Shown here piece by piece: positions 1 to 7,430 of a DNA stretch of 40,921 bases. Where the stretch lies: contig JAUCGF010000123.1 of the NCBI GenBank assembly GCA_030378005.1, positions 1 through 40,921 of the forward strand, read 5' to 3'. Position 1 is the first letter of the stretch. Each line of letters opens with the position of its first letter. The translations under genes were made by a program, and so were the position numbers. Below the pieces are notes generated by a model that saw only the letters and a program-made list of their open reading frames with translations, did not search any database and was not told the DNA's origin. Source of the DNA: Desulfococcaceae bacterium HSG9. Lineage in GTDB: Bacteria; Desulfobacterota; Desulfobacteria; Desulfobacterales; JAUCGF01.

Positions 1-702
1 GTGATTTCTTCATCGTCCTGATTCAAATCAAGCCTGTCGGTGTCTTTGGAATCAATGCCTTCATCAATTTCTTCGTCCTCAATATCCAAATCGAACTCAT
101 CAAAACTTTCAGTGATTTCTTCATCGTCCTGATTCAAATCAAGTCTGTCGGTGTCTTTGGAATCAAGGCCTTCATCAATTTCTTCGTCTTCGATATCCAA
201 ATCGAACTCATCAAAACTTTCAGTGATTTCTTCATCGTCTTGATCCAAATCAAGCCTGTCGGTGTCTTTGGAGTCAAGGTTTTCATCAATTTCTTCATCT
301 TCGATATCCAAATCGAACTCATCAAAACTTTCAGTGATTTCTTCATCGTCTTGATCCAAATCAAGTCTGTCGGTGTCTTTGGAGTCAAGGTTTTCATCAA
401 TTTCTTCATCTTCGATATCCAAATCGAATTCATCAAAACTTTCAGTGATTTCTTCATCGTCCTGATCCAAATCAAGTCTGTCGATGCCTTTGGAATCAAG
501 GTCTTCATCAATTTCTTCATCTTCGATATCCAAATCGAATTCATCAAAACTTTCAGTGATTTCTTCATCATCCTGATTCAAATCAAGCCCGTCTGTGTCT
601 TTGAAATCAAGACCTTCATCAATTTCTTCATCTTCGATATCCAAATCGAATTCATCAAAATTTTCGGAGATTTCTTCATCATCCTGATTCAAATCAAGTT
701 GT
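1..702 (-). repeat. 111-bp in-frame tandem repeat encoding 37-residue acidic units
   Basis: Copies begin at 1, 112, 223, 334, 445 and 556, with a diverged partial copy from 667. The exact 111-bp spacing keeps the reading frame of the CheA-type gene. On the coding strand each unit reads roughly DDEEITESFDEFDLDIEDEE followed by IDE-x-LDSK-x-x-D-x-LDL-x-Q. The copies near the left edge are the most alike and the one at 667 is the most diverged, as expected for recent unequal crossing-over. The array runs off the window, so the copy number is a minimum. Confidence 0.95.
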
Positions 703-2357
703 TCCGAATTTTTGGCATCATCTTCTGTGGCAATTACGTCTGCCTCGGGATCAAGGTCGTATTCATCCAGCTCCTCTGTAACTTCATCATTTTCCAATTC
801 TATATCCATCTCATCGGTTACTTCCGCAATTTTCATACCTTCTTCATCCAAATCAAATTCATTGTCAGAAATTGCGAACAGACTGGCCTCTTCACCGAGT
901 ACCGAGCTATCATCGAACCCATCTGTATCTGTATCAATTTGGCCAATGCTGGTATCCATATCTGATAATTCTGCTTGTTCTGCAATTTCGTCCGCTTCTT
1001 TGCCAAGCACAGATACATTTTCAAAAATGTCGGCAGGTTCTTCATTCACATTGATTATATCTTTTTTCGGGAGATCGGTCTTGACAAAATCGACTTGCAG
1101 TTGAGGAAAAAGCTTTATAATTTTATTAATTCGAGAGTTAATCTTGGTTGCGATATAATCTCGCCAATCAAGTCCTTCGCCCGGATGTCCCGTTTTCAAA
1201 ACAGCATAAAGCTCTTCGGTCCATTTTTCATAATAGTTGGCCAGTTTTTCATAGCCCATGTAATTGGCGGAGGAATAAAGTCCCTGGATACAATCTATAT
1301 ATTTTTCCAACACAGGCCCGACTTGATTATTATCATAAAGCATCTCGTAGTCGATCTCGCTCAAGCGAGAAATACTTTCCTGTAATTGCTCCAGGAAAAT
1401 ATCAAACAACTCTTCATCATACTCTTCATTATACTCATCATCGAAAAGATCATCATCTTCTTCTTCAACAAGCACCTCCTCTTCGGCAACATCATCTTCC
1501 GCAACCATCATGTCATCGACCGCAAAATCTTCATTTTCGCCTTTTTCGCTTAAATTTCGAATTGCGTCACTCAAATCATCTATTTCGGTCTCTTCCATCT
1601 GCGCCCGTTCCAGTTCTCCAATCAGAAGCGCTATTCGTTTAGGGACGGCGGCAATAAGTTGAATCATCTTGACATCAAGTATCAGCTCTTCTTGTCGTAT
1701 TTTCAGCAGAAAAGATTCAAGTTGTTGGGAAAGTGCCGAAATGCGTTCAACCCCCATATAATCGGCAGCACCTTTAATTGTATGGATAGCTCTGAAAAAT
1801 TCATTGAAAGCTTCTTTATTTTCAGGATTATCTTCTATCAGGATCAGGCTTGTTTCCATTTCCTCCAAATATTCTCTTACTTCGGAGATGAACTCTTCCA
1901 TTATTTCAGGATCATAAGATGTTTCCGAAATTTCTTCTGTCAGTTCCGAAGAGGCTTCATTGGAATCGCTTCCATTCGGATTGTCAATAAAACTTTTAAT
2001 GAGTTTGAGAACATCGTCAATCGTTGTTTCTTCTGATTGGGTCAGTTCCAGATCACCAATCAAAAGAACAATCCTATCCCTGGCTGTTATGAGCGTATCA
2101 AGAATATTATCAGTAAAAGTGATTTCATTTTTACGGAGCAAATCAAGTAAATTTTCAAGTTTATGGGCGAGTTCGGCAATCCGCTCCAATCCCATATAAT
2201 CAGACGCACCTTTGATTGTATGAATCGATCTGAAAATATCATTGAGGATTTCATGATTTTCGGGATCAGATTCCAACTGTAACAGCTTGGTTTCCATATC
2301 TTCCAAGTGTTCCACCGACTCTGTAATAAAATCCTCAAGTAATGATGTATCTGTCAT
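1..2357 (-). CDS. CheA-type multi-Hpt chemotaxis protein with acidic repeats (3' end outside window)
   Basis: Reading continues without a stop from the ATG at 2357 to the left edge, giving at least 785 residues. Two intact Hpt (P1-type) domains are visible: residues about 1-105, with SIHTIKGASDYMG and phospho-acceptor His46, and about 148-255, with AIHTIKGAADYMG and His192. A third Hpt-like segment (about 316-390) keeps the ANYMG motif but has no histidine at the acceptor position. After an acidic linker, residues from about 553 onward are 37-residue tandem repeats rich in Asp and Glu. Hpt domains accept phosphate from a histidine kinase core and pass it to CheY or CheB. The kinase core, if this is CheA, would lie beyond the window. 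It is last in a minus-strand operon after cheB-like, cheW, cheY and two Hpt-like genes. Multi-Hpt identity is certain; CheA rather than a pure Hpt scaffold is inferred from the neighbours. Confidence 0.85.
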   Translation of the reverse strand, partial: MTDTSLLEDFITESVEHLEDMETKLLQLESDPENHEILNDIFRSIHTIKGASDYMGLERIAELAHKLENLLDLLRKNEITFTDNILDTLITARDRIVLLIGDLELTQSEETTIDDVLKLIKSFIDNPNGSDSNEASSELTEEISETSYDPEIMEEFISEVREYLEEMETSLILIEDNPENKEAFNEFFRAIHTIKGAADYMGVERISALSQQLESFLLKIRQEELILDVKMIQLIAAVPKRIALLIGELERAQMEETEIDDLSDAIRNLSEKGENEDFAVDDMMVAEDDVAEEEVLVEEEDDDLFDDEYNEEYDEELFDIFLEQLQESISRLSEIDYEMLYDNNQVGPVLEKYIDCIQGLYSSANYMGYEKLANYYEKWTEELYAVLKTGHPGEGLDWRDYIATKINSRINKIIKLFPQLQVDFVKTDLPKKDIINVNEEPADIFENVSVLGKEADEIAEQAELSDMDTSIGQIDTDTDGFDDSSVLGEEASLFAISDNEFDLDEEGMKIAEVTDEMDIELENDEVTEELDEYDLDPEADVIATEDDAKNSEQLDLNQDDEEISENFDEFDLDIEDEEIDEGLDFKDTDGLDLNQDDEEITESFDEFDLDIEDEEIDEDLDSKGIDRLDLDQDDEEITESFDEFDLDIEDEEIDENLDSKDTDRLDLDQDDEEITESFDEFDLDIEDEEIDENLDSKDTDRLDLDQDDEEITESFDEFDLDIEDEEIDEGLDSKDTDRLDLNQDDEEITESFDEFDLDIEDEEIDEGIDSKDTDRLDLNQDDEEI

Positions 2358-2554
2358 GATATTCTCCTTTGCACCTTAACTGTCTTAATTGGGAGGTTTA
2401 TGGTCATTTTCAATTTGAAATTGCAGCGTTTTGATGTTAAAAACGCCCTTAAGAGCAGAGTTGTTCCTAAATAAATATTATGATAATAAAAATAGATAGT
2501 TAAAATCCATAATCGCCTCGAAAATTTATTTAGTAACAACTATGGTATAACAAC

Positions 2555-2884
2555 TTACTTTGATAAAAAAATATATGCGATATGCTGATATATCTGTTCA
2601 ATTCGGTCTTTAATGATATTTAATTGCATTAAAATTTCACTGTCCAACCATTTTTTCCTCGGATGGAGGCTTTTAAGTATCTGCTTGATCGATTCAGAGG
2701 GCGGCGCTTCATATTTGATTCCGAAACGTATTGAAGAACGTCTGATGGTGTAAACTGAGTTGAAAACAGAATTTAAAATTTCCTGATTGTCAGGTTCGGC
2801 CTTCAAGTCCATTAATTTTCTTTCCATCTTTTCTAAGTGCGCTAAAGTTTCATTGAAAAATTCTTGCGTTTCTGAGTTTTCCAC
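2555..2884 (-). CDS. Hpt-like protein lacking the phospho-acceptor histidine (copy 2)
   Basis: A 109-residue protein. Its first ~50 residues are clearly related to the first Hpt domain of the downstream CheA-type protein: FFNETLAHLEKMERKLMDL aligns with the FITESVEHLEDMETKLLQL segment, followed by EPDNQEILNSVFNSV. The position of the acceptor histidine is Tyr45 (VYTIRRSS instead of IHTIKGAS), and the Gly after the Lys is also lost. The C-terminal half (ESIKQILKSLHPRKKW onward) does not match a standard Hpt third and fourth helix closely. The family normally relays phosphate; this member cannot do so by the usual His chemistry. It sits between the similar gene at 2941 and the CheA-type gene, on the same strand. 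A role as a decoy or adaptor docking partner is inference. Confidence 0.75.
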   Translation of the reverse strand: MENSETQEFFNETLAHLEKMERKLMDLKAEPDNQEILNSVFNSVYTIRRSSIRFGIKYEAPPSESIKQILKSLHPRKKWLDSEILMQLNIIKDRIEQIYQHIAYIFLSK

Positions 2885-2940
2885 TGTTTACGTTCCTTTT
2901 TCATGCTCACAAAGTTATTCATTCCTGTTTTCTGTTTTTA

Positions 2941-3204
2941 TCAATTGCCCCAGGGAAGCGGTGATAAATTGGAGTACACAAGATTTGTACAAATCATCCG
3001 AGATTTTTTCTCAAGAGGCACCGGAGAAAGATCGCCGATGGCGTAACCCAGATTTGCTCGGATTGTTTGAATCGAAGTCAGCATATTGTTAATGAGATCA
3101 CGGTTGTCTGGCTCTGTTTCTAATTTAACCAAATTATTTTCCATGGTTTCCAAATTACCCACAGTATCAACAATAAAATTTTGAAGTAATGATAAATCCG
3201 CCAT
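2941..3204 (-). CDS. Hpt-like protein lacking the phospho-acceptor histidine (copy 1)
   Basis: An 87-residue protein. The start at 3204 is chosen because GGAG lies just upstream and the protein then begins MADLSLLQNF, aligning with MTDTSLLEDF of the CheA-type protein. A longer frame from 3291 has no Hpt similarity in its extra 29 residues. The acceptor histidine is replaced by Gln46 (SIQTIRANLGYAIG versus SIHTIKGASDYMG). The protein ends after about one and a half Hpt helical hairpins. It is downstream of cheY and upstream of a second His-less paralogue. As in the other copy, phosphotransfer seems impossible, so a structural or competitive binding role is the simplest inference. Confidence 0.75.
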   Translation of the reverse strand: MADLSLLQNFIVDTVGNLETMENNLVKLETEPDNRDLINNMLTSIQTIRANLGYAIGDLSPVPLEKKSRMICTNLVYSNLSPLPWGN

Positions 3205-3296
3205 TTTTCTCCTTAATTTACCTAAGCATATCGAACAAAAATTTTCCGATTTTTTTTGAATAAAAGGAAGGCATAATCGAAATTGTCGCACCTTAA

Positions 3297-3650
3297 TCAG
3301 AGACCGCTGATAAGATTGAGTATCTCACCGGATTTGTTTTTATTCACATATCCGATGGCTCCCATAAGGGCGGCATTTTCACTGTAAGCTTCCGCATTAA
3401 AATTGGATAGAAACAATATTCGCGCTTCATCATCGTGTTGCAAAATTTTTTTCGCCGCAGTCAAACCATCCATACCGCGCATCGTTACATCCATAGTCAC
3501 AATATCCGGTTTTAATGATTTATACATGCTGACCGCCTCATGGCCGTTCCGGGCTTCACCGACGATCTTATGCCCGCCTGGCTCAAGTGTTTTGCGAATC
3601 ATTCTGCGCATTATTGAAGAATCATCTACAATTAAAATGCGTTTACACAT
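3297..3650 (-). CDS. cheY: CheY-type single-domain response regulator
   Basis: A 117-residue stand-alone receiver domain. It has the acidic pair in LIVDDSS, the phospho-acceptor Asp in DIVTMDVTMRGMDG, a switch Ser in LFLSNF and the conserved Lys in VNKNKSG. Phosphorylated CheY usually carries the signal from CheA to the flagellar or other motor switch. The ATG at 3650 is preferred over one at 3662 because GGAG lies six bases upstream of it. The gene follows cheW across a 14-bp tandem repeat and precedes the two His-less Hpt-like genes. The Lys-containing segment reads KNK rather than the usual KP, a small deviation from classical CheY. Confidence 0.92.
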   Translation of the reverse strand: MCKRILIVDDSSIMRRMIRKTLEPGGHKIVGEARNGHEAVSMYKSLKPDIVTMDVTMRGMDGLTAAKKILQHDDEARILFLSNFNAEAYSENAALMGAIGYVNKNKSGEILNLISGL

Positions 3651-3666
3651 TTTAGTCTCCATTTTT

Positions 3667-3778
3667 CAGTTCTCAGTCTTCAGTTCTCAGTCTTCAGTTC
3701 TCAGTCTTCAGTTCTCAGTCTTCAGTTCTCAGTCTTCAGTTCTCAGTCTTCAGTTCTCAGTCTTCAGTTCTCAGTTCA
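3667..3778. repeat. 14-bp tandem repeat, about eight copies, between cheW and cheY
   Basis: The unit CAGTTCTCAGTCTT begins at 3667 and recurs every 14 bases at 3681, 3695, 3709, 3723, 3737 and 3751, with a final altered copy at 3765. Each 14-mer is itself two related heptamers (TTCAGTT and CTCAGTC), so the underlying period is 7 bp. The array occupies nearly the whole spacer and ends immediately upstream of the cheY ribosome binding site. The near-perfect identity of the copies indicates recent expansion and a likely variable copy number. Confidence 0.97.
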
Positions 3779-3788
3779 CAGTCGACTG

Positions 3789-4307
3789 TTAAGCGGCGAC
3801 AACTTCTTTCAGTTTTTTGAACTCGTCAACCATCAGAATACAAGTAAAATCAAGCAGAATCAGAAGGTCTTCATCAAGTTTACACACGCCGCGTATATAT
3901 TGGCTTTCAAGCCGGGCTACAACAATATCGGGAGGTGGTTCAAGGGTGTTCTCATCTATTTTTAACACCTGCGTTACTGAATCAACAATGAAACCGGTTG
4001 TGCGTCCATCAATGTTGAGAATCAGAATCCAGATATCCTCGTCAGTTATTTTATCGTCACCATATAGACCGAGGCGTTTACGCAGATCAATGACCGGTAC
4101 AATACTTCCCCGAAGGTTGATAATGCCCTCAATAAAATCGGGTGAATTGGGTACCGCCGTGATCGGCGCTGAACGAATAATCTCTTGTACCATCAGGATA
4201 CTCACTCCGAACAGCTCCTTACCGATGACAAAGCCAACCAATTGGGCCAATTGTGAATCTTCAGATAAGTCTTCATTTTCATTTGCGTTGAAATAGGAAT
4301 CAGCCAT
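3789..4307 (-). CDS. cheW: CheW-type coupling protein
   Basis: A 172-residue single CheW domain preceded by a ~20-residue acidic, Asn-rich leader. Typical sequence is present: LVGFVIGKELFGVSILMVQEI, then PNSPDFIEGIINLRG and VPVIDLRKRLGL. CheW bridges chemoreceptors and the CheA kinase at the inner face of the membrane. GGAG lies upstream of the ATG at 4307. It follows the CheB-like gene by about 100 bases and precedes cheY, all in one direction. The C-terminal ~20 residues (FKKLKEVVAA) are typical in length. No anomaly is seen in this member, in contrast to the degenerate Hpt and CheB proteins of the same operon. Confidence 0.95.
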   Translation of the reverse strand: MADSYFNANENEDLSEDSQLAQLVGFVIGKELFGVSILMVQEIIRSAPITAVPNSPDFIEGIINLRGSIVPVIDLRKRLGLYGDDKITDEDIWILILNIDGRTTGFIVDSVTQVLKIDENTLEPPPDIVVARLESQYIRGVCKLDEDLLILLDFTCILMVDEFKKLKEVVAA

Positions 4308-4409
4308 TTTATTCTCCTTTTTGTCAGGGCCGGTTCAGCTCAATGTAGCTCCCGGCACAGTTCATATTTTGGGCTTTATATACTGATTTATACTAAAATA
4401 AACAATTGA

Positions 4410-5642
4410 TTACCGGCCTTTCAAAGCCAGTTCATTCACTTTGGCGGCCAGTTGTGTATCAGCAACAACCATGTCAATTTTGCATTGGTTAATGGCCGCC
4501 TGGACCATATCCTTACTTAAACACGTACCAGGCTCCTGAACAATTGACTTCCCCCCTTGGCGGATAATTTCATTGATTCCCTCAACCCCGTCATCACCGG
4601 AACCGGATAGAATCATGCCGACAGTGCGTTTGGCAAATTTTTCAGCAAGGGAAAACATCAGCATGTTAATCGCACCTTTGCGCGAAGGAAATGGAGACGG
4701 ATGCACCTTTAAAAGCGCTCGGCCATTTTCAATTTCAACGGTAGCGTATTCCGTACCGCATATAATGTAACAGACGCCGGCTTTAAGGGCATCATTGTTG
4801 CGCGCCCGGTGTATATTGATAGCGCTGGCGGATTTCAGATAACTGGTAAAGGCATCCACATGTTTTGCGGGCGCATAAACTACAATCAGAAAAGCTGCCG
4901 GCAAATCAGGCTGTAGTTTAGGGAGCATTTTCAAAAGGCTGCCATAACCGCCTTCACCGGCCCCAACAGCATAAATAGATTGACAGGGCTTGCGTTGGGT
5001 ACCATCTTCCGGCTCGACTTCTTTTTTTGAACGCACTACGCGTACCGATTTAATCTCCACATTCGCCGCCAAAGTTACTTTATTGACAATATCCGCTTTT
5101 TGCTGTTCAACCGTAATATTTAATGTACGGGATGGTTTAGGGATAAAATCAATCGCTCCGAATTTTAAGGCATCGAAGGTAACAGTAGCGCCTTCCTGAG
5201 TGAGGGCGCTGAACATAACAGTCGGTTTCGGATATTTAATCATAATATACTTTAACGTCGTCAAACCGCTCATCACCGGCATGTTAACGTCAAGTGTGAT
5301 TACATCCGGATCTAAACGCGGAATCATTTCCAGCGCCTCAACCCCATTGCTTGCTTCACCAACGATATGAATATGCTCATAAGATTCAAAAATACCTTTG
5401 ATCACCCGACGTATCAGTTTAGAATCATCCACAATCAGCAATTTGATACGCTTTTTTTCCTTAGCGAGGCGTCGAAAGTTAACGTCCAATTCCTGTGGCG
5501 CTCCATTAGTAACTCCGTTAACCGGTTTCGGCACTGTAATCGTATCGCCGCAACGCTGACATAATATCTTACGCGTATTTTGTTTGACACCATTAAAAGA
5601 GAGGTTATGCTTTTTTCCACACTCTTCACAAAAAATAATCAT
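4410..5642 (-). CDS. CheB-like protein with zinc-ribbon N-terminus and degenerate methylesterase site
   Basis: A 410-residue protein. Residues 1-35 hold two CxxC pairs (Cys5/8 and Cys28/31), a likely zinc ribbon. A receiver domain follows (about 66-185: DD at 71-72, acceptor Asp117 in VITLDVNMPVMSG, Lys168 in PKPS), then a CheB methylesterase-like domain (about 220-408). CheB removes methyl groups from receptor glutamates using a Ser-His-Asp triad. Here the GASTGG motif reads GAGEGG, so Gly228 replaces the Ser. The expected His position is Tyr255 (VVYAPAKH); only Asp350 in GSGDDG is kept. Esterase activity therefore looks lost. It is the first gene of the chemosensory operon, about 90 bases downstream of a sigma-54 promoter. 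The protein may act as a phosphorylation-controlled scaffold (inference). Confidence 0.88.
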   Translation of the reverse strand: MIIFCEECGKKHNLSFNGVKQNTRKILCQRCGDTITVPKPVNGVTNGAPQELDVNFRRLAKEKKRIKLLIVDDSKLIRRVIKGIFESYEHIHIVGEASNGVEALEMIPRLDPDVITLDVNMPVMSGLTTLKYIMIKYPKPTVMFSALTQEGATVTFDALKFGAIDFIPKPSRTLNITVEQQKADIVNKVTLAANVEIKSVRVVRSKKEVEPEDGTQRKPCQSIYAVGAGEGGYGSLLKMLPKLQPDLPAAFLIVVYAPAKHVDAFTSYLKSASAINIHRARNNDALKAGVCYIICGTEYATVEIENGRALLKVHPSPFPSRKGAINMLMFSLAEKFAKRTVGMILSGSGDDGVEGINEIIRQGGKSIVQEPGTCLSKDMVQAAINQCKIDMVVADTQLAAKVNELALKGR

Positions 5643-5740
5643 CGCTTTACTTTCATTTATTGTAAGGTTGCTAAATGATGCCGGTTTTACTATTTCCGGC
5701 TTTGTTTCTGGATAGTCTCTTTATACGTATTATTATTGTA

Positions 5741-5756
5741 TGCAAATATTATGCCA
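5741..5756 (-). promoter_or_regulatory. Sigma-54 promoter for the chemosensory operon
   Basis: Minus-strand sequence TGGCATAATATTTGCA matches the sigma-54 consensus TGGCAYRNNNNTTGCW at every fixed position, with the invariant GG and GC exactly ten bases apart. Predicted transcription starts near 5730, about 90 bases before the ATG of the CheB-like gene. The rest of the 289-bp spacer (5643-5931) is AT-rich with no other feature I can support. The enhancer-binding activator for this promoter is unknown; pspF is merely the gene next door. Confidence 0.85.
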
Positions 5757-5931
5757 ACATATTCTAAAGGCTCAATCTCGCGCTATCATTGATTTCACGG
5801 AAATTTTACGCCAAAGTGTATCATAATAGGTCAGTTTATTTGCATCAAAACTGAAAGAATGCTTCATATTGAGACATGTATTTGATTTTATAGGGGCGGC
5901 ATATTTATAATAAAATCGATGTAAATTCCGT

Positions 5932-6972
5932 TTACTTTAATTTACCTTTATATTTACGTAAAAGCCCGCGCAATTGATCATAAGTGAGTCCCAATTGCCG
6001 GGCAGTTTTTTTTTGATTATGTTTACAGGAAGCGAGTGCTTTGGATAAAAGTGCAATTTCCAGTGTTTCCACGGCTGTTTTAAAAGGCATAGTGAAAAAA
6101 TGATTCGGAATAAATGTTTCAGCCTTGATTGAGGTTGCGCAATTAGTTGGTACGTCAATATCTGGTTTCTTATTATATGGCGAACAAAACGGGTCAATTT
6201 CGATTGTATTGATGAATTTGCCGCGTGTTCGGTAAACCGCTCGCTCCACTACATTTTTTAATTCCCGTACATTGCCCGGCCAGGAATACTGCTTTAAAGT
6301 TGCAATGGCCTGATCACTAAAATGCGGCATCTCATCCAACCCCAATTCTATGGCCATCTGACGGGCAAAATGATCCGCTAACAAGCGAATATCACCTTTG
6401 CGAACCCTAAGCGGGGGAAGAAACAGTACTTCAAAAGAAAGCCGGTCCAACAAATCGGGTTTAAAGCGGCCTTCCGCTGCCATTTGAGGTAAATCGGCAT
6501 TGGTGGCGGCAATAATCCGCACATTCACTTCAACACTTTTGGAACCGCCCACGCGTTCAAATGTTTCATATTCGACAACACGCAAAATTTTTTCCTGAAC
6601 TTCCATTGGAATATTACCAATTTCATCCAGAAACAGGGTGCCGTTGTCAGCCGTTTCAAATCTACCGATATGTCTCGCAGCAGCACCTGTAAAAGCACCT
6701 TTTTCATAGCCAAATAATTCAGCACCAATCAGTGACGGTGTCAGTGCCGAGCAGTTTAACGCCACTAAAGGACCCTGCCAGCGTTTTGATAGATGGTGTA
6801 ATCGTAATGCGGCAAGCTCCTTGCCAGTCCCTCGTTCGCCAATCAGCAGCACGGGACGGTTAATGGGCGCCACTTTTGAAAGACGTTCCCAAAAAGTCAA
6901 AAAAGCTTCAGATTGCCCGACAGCTTCATTTATAGTTATAGGCGGGGCGTGATGATATGTTTGATTGTTCAT
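5932..6972 (-). CDS. pspF: PspF, sigma-54 enhancer-binding activator of the phage shock operon
   Basis: A 346-residue AAA+ activator without an N-terminal regulatory domain, the arrangement of PspF. It has Walker A GERGTGKE, the sigma-54-contacting loop GAFTGA, Walker B TLFLDEIG and the WPGNVRELKN signature. A Fis-type helix-turn-helix sits at the end (KKTARQLGLTYDQLRGLLRK). PspF drives pspA transcription by remodelling sigma-54 RNA polymerase and is held inactive by PspA until the membrane is stressed. It is divergent from pspABC with a 476-bp shared upstream region, which supports the assignment. No clear ribosome binding site precedes the ATG at 6972. Confidence 0.93.
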   Translation of the reverse strand: MNNQTYHHAPPITINEAVGQSEAFLTFWERLSKVAPINRPVLLIGERGTGKELAALRLHHLSKRWQGPLVALNCSALTPSLIGAELFGYEKGAFTGAAARHIGRFETADNGTLFLDEIGNIPMEVQEKILRVVEYETFERVGGSKSVEVNVRIIAATNADLPQMAAEGRFKPDLLDRLSFEVLFLPPLRVRKGDIRLLADHFARQMAIELGLDEMPHFSDQAIATLKQYSWPGNVRELKNVVERAVYRTRGKFINTIEIDPFCSPYNKKPDIDVPTNCATSIKAETFIPNHFFTMPFKTAVETLEIALLSKALASCKHNQKKTARQLGLTYDQLRGLLRKYKGKLK

Positions 6973-7049
6973 AGTAGAATTTTCAAATTTTAAGTTACAG
7001 TTACAATTTACAAACTATTCTATAATCAGTAAATGGAAAGTTCATGAGT

Positions 7050-7143
7050 GCAAAAATTAAGCGCAGCGATTTTCGGCATCTGATTTCCCCCGGAGGCTTA
7101 CGGATTCAGGGGGCGGCAAAAAACCGCTTCACTTAATTTTTGC
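7050..7143. repeat. 94-bp imperfect inverted-repeat element (REP/MITE-like)
   Basis: The left arm (7050-7068, GCAAAAATTAAGCGCAGCG) pairs with the right arm (7125-7143, CGCTTCACTTAATTTTTGC) at 17 of 19 positions. The interior is markedly more G+C-rich than the flanks, with a CCCCC run facing a GGGGG run around CGGAGGCTTACGGATTC. The compact palindromic architecture and the compositional contrast suggest a dispersed REP- or MITE-like element that inserted between pspF and pspA. No second copy is present in this window. Confidence 0.6.
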
Positions 7144-7339
7144 CCTCTATGCCGTATTTTCAGGTATTTTCGATCTACTGATAATACCGGAAATGATTAA
7201 AACTGAAAAGGATAAAATTGGCCAATTAAACCAAATTAGTTAAAAATACTATTATATAGTTAAATTGACCACGTTTATTATAACGCTGTAAAGACTGTAA
7301 TATATTGAAATTACATATAATTTATAATTTATTGCTGTA

Positions 7340-7355
7340 TGGCATGATTTATGCA
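7340..7355 (+). promoter_or_regulatory. Sigma-54 promoter for pspABC
   Basis: TGGCATGATTTATGCA matches the sigma-54 consensus at all fixed positions except the first base of the -12 element. The GG and GC dinucleotides are ten bases apart. Predicted start is near 7366, about 80 bases upstream of pspA. A divergently placed pspF and a psp operon downstream make this the expected promoter type. Confidence 0.85.
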
Positions 7356-7381
7356 AGATATAATTATTAAATGTTATCAAG

Positions 7382-7430
7382 CTACTTGCAATTTAAAACT
7401 TGTAGCTTCTGATTCGTAACTTAAAACTTT
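7382..7430 (+). repeat. Degenerate 7-bp tandem repeat in the pspA leader
   Basis: Seven consecutive heptamers can be laid out in phase: CTACTTG, CAATTTA, AAACTTG, TAGCTTC, TGATTCG, TAACTTA and AAACTTT. They share a loose TAACTTG-like core. The tract lies between the predicted sigma-54 start site and the pspA ribosome binding site. It resembles heptad tracts elsewhere in the window. Confidence 0.7.

Noticed and set aside
1..702. Direct repeats as a CRISPR array
   Set aside because: The copies are contiguous 111-bp in-frame coding repeats with no unique spacers.
240..1642. Long plus-strand open frames over the first 1.6 kb
   Set aside because: They are antisense shadows of the repetitive CheA-type gene, with Phe/Ile-rich or Ser-rich translations produced by the acidic repeat.
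3667..3778. 14-bp repeats as a small CRISPR or iteron origin
   Set aside because: There are no spacers, the unit is too short for CRISPR, and no replication genes or DnaA boxes adjoin it.
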